Part shown: piece after piece, positions 63,401 to 64,000 of the stretch | How the letters are laid out: each line of letters starts with the position of its first letter | Numbering within the stretch: position 1 is the first letter of the stretch | Assembly (NCBI GenBank): GCA_020796225.1 | Contig: CM036754.1 | Location: 14,027,867 to 14,091,866 of the forward strand | Reading direction: 5' to 3' | DNA from: Arion vulgaris | Lineage: Eukaryota > Mollusca > Gastropoda > Stylommatophora > Arionidae | Length of the DNA: 64,000 nt | The notes under the pieces: generated by a model | Told to the model about the DNA's origin: nothing | What the model saw: the letters and a program-made list of their open reading frames with translations, nothing else | The model's database searches: none | Program-made: the position numbers and the translations under genes

Positions 63401-63446
63401 CAGAGAATGAAGAGGAAGGAAATGAAGCAGAAGATGGAGAGAAAGG
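42313..63446 (+). CDS. 13-exon gene, candidate PPP1R36-like PP1 regulatory subunit (3' end outside window)
   Basis: Exons: 42313-42404, 44301-44375, 46648-46781, 47491-47554, 51744-51842, 54451-54493, 55800-55882, 56945-57000, 58509-58623, 60992-61021, 61597-61683, 63046-63135 and 63282- or 63339-63446. Every phase joins, which strongly supports one gene. It starts at ATG 42313 with an in-frame TGA 18 bases upstream. The protein has an N-terminal SGKWVWKDDPLNPSLEFE, a basic segment (DKRRRAKG, nuclear-signal-like), a helical core (FDSCILHLLSYFNCFF; FETFYNFCTFVVWITF), a KKLTQAEYRRLYQ segment, RSPAIVSILPSPKEEAYWLF, and an acidic tail (AENEEEGNEAEDGEKG). The WxWKDD start and RSPAI..LLPSP-like motif recall PPP1R36 (C14orf50), a regulatory subunit of protein phosphatase 1; this is from memory. 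I see no clear RVxF docking motif. Stop codon and 3' UTR lie beyond the window. Confidence 0.75.
42446..42518 (+). tRNA. tRNA-Val (TAC)
   Basis: A 7-bp acceptor stem pairs GGTTCTG with CAGAACC (42511-42517). An A-box-like TGGTGTAGTGGTTATC and a B box GAGTTCGAACCTC are present. The anticodon stem TCTGC/GCAGA encloses loop TTTACAC with anticodon TAC at 42479-42481. A run of T from 42518 is a pol III terminator. It lies in intron 1 of gene 2, same strand. All arms pair, so it looks functional, unlike the SINE heads in this window. Confidence 0.93.
42835..43105 (+). mobile_element. SINE family C copy
   Basis: Starts GCGTCCGAGTGGTTACCGGG (tRNA-Leu/Ser-like A-box region) and ends CGTAAAGAACGAACGCAAAG then AAGAA. 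Contains CTAAATTTGGGGTGTAAAGA. Confidence 0.82.
43106..43535. other. Gene 2 intron 1, no recognised feature
   Basis: No tandem structure or coding motif seen. Confidence 0.45.
43540..43805 (-). mobile_element. SINE family B copy
   Basis: Reverse copy: CATATCCTTTACAGGACGTA, ACTGTTTATTTTCTAGGCAC, AGTTTGAACCAGATACGCTT. Other copies at 49738-49985 (-) and 61785-62045 (+). Confidence 0.82.
44301..44375 (+). CDS. Gene 2 exon 2
   Basis: Acceptor CATTTTCAG, donor GTCAGT; phase 2 in and out. Reads STFPNADKQDKRRRAKGSD then GKGRGDR. The basic run resembles a nuclear localisation signal. Confidence 0.72.
44500..45300 (+). mobile_element. LINE C-terminal fragment carrying a nested SINE D
   Basis: Reads FLPTLCYQCQAWTLTT, then a 40-odd-bp direct duplication, then KIRNDEIRRRVGI-like text. 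After the SINE it continues RERPRK and a (shortened) LINE tail, ending near GGCAAAACAGGATTAGAGAA. Confidence 0.78.
44820..45075 (-). mobile_element. SINE family D copy with target duplication
   Basis: Reverse copy of the 4130-4380 SINE. Flanked by perfect 10-bp GATAGGAATC at 44810-44819 and 45076-45085. It interrupts a LINE. Confidence 0.88.
45390..45650 (+). mobile_element. SINE family C copy
   Basis: CGCCCGAGTGGTTACCGGGT at the head and ACGAACGCAAAGAAGAAGAA at the end, with GTCGTAAGAGGCGACTAAGG inside. Confidence 0.85.
45705..45945 (+). mobile_element. tRNA-derived SINE family A
   Basis: Head GTCTCTATGGCTAAGTGGTT, B-box-like GAGTTTGAATCCAGA, body GATCCCTAGGATTGTTACTG, tail near CCCTTTGTATTTAGACCC. 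Confidence 0.85.
46320..46455 (-). mobile_element. Short LINE fragment
   Basis: Complement of CTGGAGGAGAACAGACGAAT and CAGCTGGAACACAATACAGA, as in 35570-35700. Confidence 0.7.
46648..46781 (+). CDS. Gene 2 exon 3
   Basis: Acceptor TTTCCTTAG, donor GTGAGC; enters in phase 2, leaves in phase 1. Reads RATSGVHRAGMLGKGRTTLQ to HLTVTLEDIK. Confidence 0.72.
46782..47490. other. Gene 2 intron 3, no recognised element
   Basis: Short GTGTGTGCGTGTGTGT run at 47255-47290. Otherwise nothing supported. Confidence 0.5.
47491..47554 (+). CDS. Gene 2 exon 4
   Basis: Acceptor CTCTCTCACAG, donor GTAAGT; phase 1 to phase 2. Reads NVSLERMAEVYPISVQFEYL. The following intron carries a complete hAT element. Confidence 0.72.
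47780..48830 (-). pseudogene. hAT transposase pseudogene (ZMYM1-like)
   Basis: Minus strand: TLKRLSDTRWSSQADATKAL, LVLEMSKLEMGIVSILWNGI, LERFDEAKAKI-like text (FSDIEAKAKILTHCQEYQQ), then TTNCSGERSF..TLKRIKSEL and the C-terminal dimerisation segment RNMMGQDRLNNLTL. At least three frame changes occur (near 48400-48440, near 48036, and one missing base in the GERSF region). The N-terminal part is absent, so it is inactive. Confidence 0.85.
48831..49620. other. Interior of hAT element without recognised coding text
   Basis: AT-rich; expected place of the transposase N-terminal half, but I see no zinc finger or conserved motif. Confidence 0.45.
49738..49985 (-). mobile_element. SINE family B copy
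   Basis: CATATCCTTTACAGGACGTC, TTTATTTTCTAGACACCACT, GAGTTTGAACCAGGTACACT. Close to the right end of the hAT element. Confidence 0.82.
50018..50100 (+). repeat. Two-copy ~60-bp duplication
   Basis: CATAGTTGGGAGTGGGAGTC and CATAGTTGGGAGTGGAAGTT each followed by GAG(T/A)ATAAGAGCTC-like text. Confidence 0.7.
50400..51190 (+). mobile_element. LINE endonuclease-domain fragment
   Basis: Broken frames read QETHLNTDCHFYIRDYEAHR, LPEPIHITNNYCPNNMRLKL and NHLILADFNSLLPFPSW. QETHL and DFNSH(S)PSWG are the EEP-type endonuclease motifs of Jockey/CR1-like LINEs. An internal ~95-bp duplication (around 50658 and 50758) repeats CTTCCAGAACCAATACACAT. Confidence 0.82.
51191..51743. other. Gene 2 intron 4, small duplications only
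   Basis: AATATTTGGTTTATAAACTA and AATATTTGGTTTATGTACCC-type repeats at 51565-51680. No element recognised. Confidence 0.5.
51744..51842 (+). CDS. Gene 2 exon 5
   Basis: Acceptor TTGTCTACACAG, donor GTAAGC; phase 2 to phase 2. Reads TERFDSCILHLLSYFNCFF then NKMALDNKKNMMY. Confidence 0.7.
51885..51975 (+). repeat. Two-copy duplication after exon 5 donor
   Basis: TATGTTGAGTTTTGTTGTAT and TATGTTGAGTTTGTTGTATA, each followed by AGAGATATCA. Confidence 0.8.
52070..52310 (-). mobile_element. Dispersed repeat family G copy
   Basis: Parallel to 41160-41410: GGTCAACATCACGATGGCCG, CTTTACTTCCCAAAGGTTTT, GTGGAATTGAAACCGGACAA. Confidence 0.6.
52672..53340 (-). mobile_element. LINE C-terminal fragment (GRPRK family)
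   Basis: Minus strand: SIFMPTLCYQSQTWTMTKST, WEMRCLRKVTNNTRKDRVTN, GTEPCLNYIEKQRMK. The upstream segment TGCACTCTAGCCTCTATCTC to GAATTCTTGCACTTGGTT is tandemly duplicated (53070-53155 and 53275-53355). Confidence 0.8.
53370..54010 (-). mobile_element. LINE fragment
   Basis: Nucleotide parallel to 37806-38400: ATGATGACAGTCTCAGATGT, CAGTACGATGATCCTGAGTT, and the CATACATCAGCTG..TATTTATCAGGAAT region. Heavily decayed. Confidence 0.6.
54451..54493 (+). CDS. Gene 2 exon 6
   Basis: Acceptor TATCTTTCTGCAG, donor GTATGG; phase 2 to phase 0. Reads ISRVSKTYSDRSLFE. A 43-nt exon supported by phase on both sides. Confidence 0.68.
54585..55540 (-). mobile_element. Mariner element with ~200-bp inverted arms
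   Basis: Flanked by TA (54583-54584, 55541-55542). Outer ends are CGAGGGCGCATTGAAAAGCA and the inverse of CGAGCGCATTGAAAGTAATA. The arms (54585-54789 and 55341-55540) are inverted copies of each other. Both encode the transposase C-terminus (GMQQLVRRWRVCVERGGDYV), so the natural 5' end is replaced by an inverted copy of the 3' end. Confidence 0.88.
54690..55330 (-). pseudogene. Mariner transposase fragment, N-terminus missing
   Basis: Minus strand: MRYEREGDDFICRNVTGDES, WVHHYDPENKRQSMEYR, VLQHDNARPHTS, LAHPPYSPDLAPCDF and the C-terminal DGMQQLVRRWRVCVERGGDY. The three mariner acidic positions (TGDES, HDNARPH, PDLAPCD) are visible. Stops and frame changes between blocks, and loss of the DNA-binding half, make it inactive. 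Confidence 0.87.
55800..55882 (+). CDS. Gene 2 exon 7
   Basis: Acceptor CATTCATCCGCAG, donor GTAAGT; phase 0 to phase 2. Reads TFYNFCTFVVWITFHRKEF then DCVKKEIGR. A LINE fragment begins right after the donor. Confidence 0.7.
55885..56215 (+). mobile_element. LINE C-terminal fragment (GRPRK family)
   Basis: IRKKVGTEPCLNYIEKQRMK, then RKVRGRPRKRWKDGI-like text and ACTAGGCAACAACCCGGTAA near the end. Begins just after the exon 7 donor. Confidence 0.8.
56345..56955 (+). repeat. Three copies of the exon 8 acceptor region
   Basis: GTGACTTATCCCCCTTAGAC (56359), GTGACTTATCTACCTAAGAC (56882) and ATCACTTATCTCCCTTAGAC (56927), each followed by TACTGAG. The third is the true acceptor. The middle copy has lost its AG (CTAAG shifted). 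A LINE separates the first two. Confidence 0.82.
56392..56868 (-). mobile_element. LINE 3' part inserted in the repeated acceptor
   Basis: Reverse orientation: TTCTTCTTCTTTTGTCGTCA, CTGCCACCGGGTTGTTGCCC, down to CTTTGCTTATTGTCCATGTT. Flanks TACTGAG (about 56385-56391 and 56862-56868) look like a target duplication. Confidence 0.78.
56945..57000 (+). CDS. Gene 2 exon 8
   Basis: Acceptor TATCTCCCTTAG, donor GTAACC; phase 2 to phase 1. Reads LLRSDTFNPALRVKNTPT. Two imperfect copies of the acceptor and the first exon bases lie upstream at about 56345-56391 and 56870-56912. Confidence 0.68.
57165..57560 (+). mobile_element. LINE C-terminal fragment (third family)
   Basis: Intact tail: VKWSDFVSNNAVRDRTQQQP, RRWKYLGHVLKSDKKRLNQQ, GKRKRGRPKTTLRRTIQQES and AFGTKGTN then a stop. 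Confidence 0.85.
57690..58015 (+). mobile_element. Decayed LINE end followed by GATA/GATG microsatellite
   Basis: TALQWTADGKRRPE-like text and TTGTGGAAGCCTTATGTGTC, AAACAGGACACAAATAG, then GATAGATAGATGGATAGATG from about 57975. Confidence 0.6.
58016..58508. other. Gene 2 intron 8, no recognised feature
   Basis: No repeat or coding motif I can defend. Confidence 0.45.
58509..58623 (+). CDS. Gene 2 exon 9
   Basis: Acceptor TTTATTTTGTAG, donor GTAAGT; phase 1 to phase 2. Reads EAHDVDPTISKKDETIEEKK to KKLTQAEYRRLY. Charged, probably flexible then helical. Confidence 0.72.
58624..59250. other. Gene 2 intron 9, pyrimidine-rich, no recognised element
   Basis: T-rich text; open frames here have no family resemblance. 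Confidence 0.45.
59255..60415 (+). mobile_element. LINE C-terminal fragment expanded by an internal array
   Basis: Starts LTLFYQCQSEALTSKDRRKL, VTTEMKFLCRMLRVSK. It reaches RLPTDNVPQRTMRLRYSGF, then the 59/62-bp array, then the ordinary tail (TTATAAATCTCTACTTATCC, GTGAGACAAAACAGGACCAG). Confidence 0.8.
59552..60335 (+). repeat. 59/62-bp tandem array inside a LINE (~13 copies)
   Basis: Unit GTTGCACACCTATAAGGTTG, ACCTCAGAGATGAAAGAGCT, AGTGAAAGACACCATGTACAG. Long (GATGAAAGAG) and short (GATGACAG) units largely alternate, giving a ~121-bp higher-order unit. Confidence 0.95.
60540..60680 (+). repeat. Dispersed repeat family I, copy 1
   Basis: CAGCAAGCCACAGTAACCAT, GGAGACTGAACACCTATGGA and GTAACCAACAACCAATCAC recur at 61205-61340. 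Confidence 0.7.
60737..60860 (-). mobile_element. SINE family C, truncated
   Basis: CTTCTTTGCGTTCGTTCTTT, ACGACCAATTATAATCACTC, TTGCACATTGGTTTGGTAGG; stops within the body, so only the 3' half is present. Confidence 0.8.
60992..61021 (+). CDS. Gene 2 exon 10 (micro-exon)
   Basis: 30-nt exon, acceptor TTTTGTTCACAG, donor GTGAGT; phase 2 to phase 2. Reads QTRPAIRSII. Accepted because it restores phase between exons 9 and 11 and the joined text reads TRPAIRSIINQRSPAIVS. Confidence 0.65.
61080..61345 (+). repeat. Dispersed repeat family I, copy 2
   Basis: ATTAGTGAGCCACGGAAACC, GGAGACTGAGCACCTATGGG, AGTAACCAATAACCAATCCT parallel to 60540-60680. The preceding 61080-61200 text may belong to the same element. 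Confidence 0.6.
61597..61683 (+). CDS. Gene 2 exon 11
   Basis: Acceptor TTTTCTCTAG, donor GTAGGT; phase 2 to phase 2. Reads NQRSPAIVSILPSPKEEAYW then LFQRPKLNE. This is the segment most like my recollection of PPP1R36. Confidence 0.75.
61785..62045 (+). mobile_element. SINE family B copy (forward, with tRNA-like head)
   Basis: Head TGGCTTCTGTGGCTTAGGAG (A-box-like) and GAGTTCGAATCACG (B box), then TACTAAAGGATGATGGCACC, CATTGCTTTCTGAA-complement text and AGTCCTGTAAAGGATATGCA. Confidence 0.82.
62050..63006 (+). repeat. ~25-bp tandem array with TTGATCAA core (~38 copies)
   Basis: Unit ACAACTTGATCAAATGCACA plus CACAT, with length variants. TTGATCAA is a palindrome and CACACA runs alternate purine and pyrimidine. 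Ends about 40 bases before the exon 12 acceptor. Confidence 0.96.
63046..63135 (+). CDS. Gene 2 exon 12
   Basis: Acceptor CTACCTGTAG, donor GTGAGT; phase 2 to phase 2. Reads SIDNSVLRNTNDESTVDEKF then SDLIIDDISF. A long 25-bp array ends about 40 bases upstream. Confidence 0.72.
63232..63385 (+). repeat. 57-bp duplication of acceptor plus exon start
   Basis: CTTACAAACAGTTTAATCTT, CAATGTTTCTCTCTTAG, TGCTGGCATTCTTGGAGAAC twice, with a partial third. 57 bp keeps the reading frame. Confidence 0.93.
63282..63446 (+). CDS. Gene 2 exon 13 with two candidate acceptors
   Basis: A 57-bp tandem duplication carries the acceptor TCTCTCTTAG twice, ending at 63281 and 63338. Starting at 63339 gives CAGILGEPYKQFNPQTLTP to the acidic tail. 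Starting at 63282 adds 19 residues in frame with no stop. Donor GTGAGT at 63447. The downstream acceptor gives the non-redundant protein. Confidence 0.7.
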
Positions 63447-63644
63447 GTGAGTTAAAGAAGTCAGTCAGTGTTTTCTTTTTTAAATACAGCAGAATACTTA
63501 GTCCTTTTCGTTTACTTAAAATATTGTCTATATATTCAATGTTATCTATTGTAAAAACTTCACTGTCTTTGTAGCTCACAGAGATCTATGTAGTTTTCAC
63601 TAGGTGGGGGATTTTGCCTTAGTATACCTTCTTCTAAATTCACC

Positions 63645-63775
63645 TATTAAGGCGTAGCCATGGCGCCTGGTATGGTGCATCTAACTGATTTTTGCGTGAA
63701 GGCCTATTTTCCTTTTTATCTGTGCCCCTCGCCATACAGGCGTTCCTTCTCCGACTTCACAGGTACTTGAATTTT
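63645..63775 (-). mobile_element. Dispersed repeat family F copy
   Basis: AGGCGTAGCCATGGCGCCTG, ATTTTTGCGTGAAGGCCTAT, CCCCTCGCCATACAGGCGTT, CCTTCTCCGACTTCACAGGT. Confidence 0.75.
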
Positions 63776-63904
63776 AGCATACCATATTCGGAAAATCTTG
63801 AGGTATGTGCTCTGCAGTCTGGGTTGCCTGTCCGTATATACATATGACCAAATTGTCATTTTAAATGTTGTATGCATGTGACATGTTGTATACAGGTTGT
63901 ATAC

Positions 63905-64000
63905 ATGTGTAGGAGAAGTGATGAAATCAGAGATATGTCTGGTCAACCACTAGTGACAACTGTTATAAGAAAGAGAAGATGGAGATATGTTGGGCACACC
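63905..64000 (+). mobile_element. LINE fragment cut by the window end (second family)
   Basis: RRSDEIRDMSGQPLVTTVIR, KRRWRYVGHT. Same family as 370-700 and 36700-37145. Confidence 0.75.

Overview
This is an AT-rich animal nuclear window. It has GT-AG introns in two multi-exon genes, tRNA-derived SINEs, decayed LINEs, hAT and mariner elements, and very many minisatellites. The LINE C-terminal peptide types and the SINE style suggest a lophotrochozoan, most likely a mollusc; that is inference only. Almost all long open reading frames here are tandem repeats whose unit happens to lack stops. The real coding sequence is short exons, which I joined by splice phase.

Gene 1 (749-35259, +) is the C-terminal two-thirds of AREL1 (KIAA0317), a HECT E3 ubiquitin ligase. 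Eleven exons join in phase: 749-917, 5973-6106, 8909-9050, 10987-11108, 12277-12465, 21780-21953, 25202-25327, 25728-25919, 32860-32946, 34265-34440 and 35157-35259. The 5' exons lie before the window. The catalytic cysteine codon is split by the last intron.

Gene 2 (42313-63446 and beyond, +) is a 13-exon gene whose phases also all agree. It begins at an ATG with an in-frame upstream stop and runs off the window. I suspect a PPP1R36-like protein phosphatase 1 regulatory subunit, with moderate confidence. A tRNA-Val (anticodon TAC) lies in its first intron.

The rest is introns and the roughly 7 kb gap between the genes, filled with repeats. There are three hAT elements with target-site duplications (1255-4095, 24257-24919, 47625-49685), one mariner with 200-bp inverted arms (54585-55540), at least eight SINE or dispersed families, and more than 25 LINE pieces, most ending in (GAA)n.

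The most unusual feature is how tandem arrays relate to splice sites. Four AREL1 donors are the first unit of an array that copies the donor 5 to about 60 times: 9051 (60 bp x 11), 11109 (15 bp), 21954 (43 bp) and 34441 (57 bp x 5). A fifth donor is duplicated once. Acceptors are copied at 34264, 56944 and 63281/63338. In two arrays the unit is a multiple of three and stays open in the coding frame. A second theme is arrays that grew inside transposons: a 7.2-kb array of about 22-bp units splits one SINE, a 48-bp array amplifies a SINE head, and a 59/62-bp array sits inside a LINE end.
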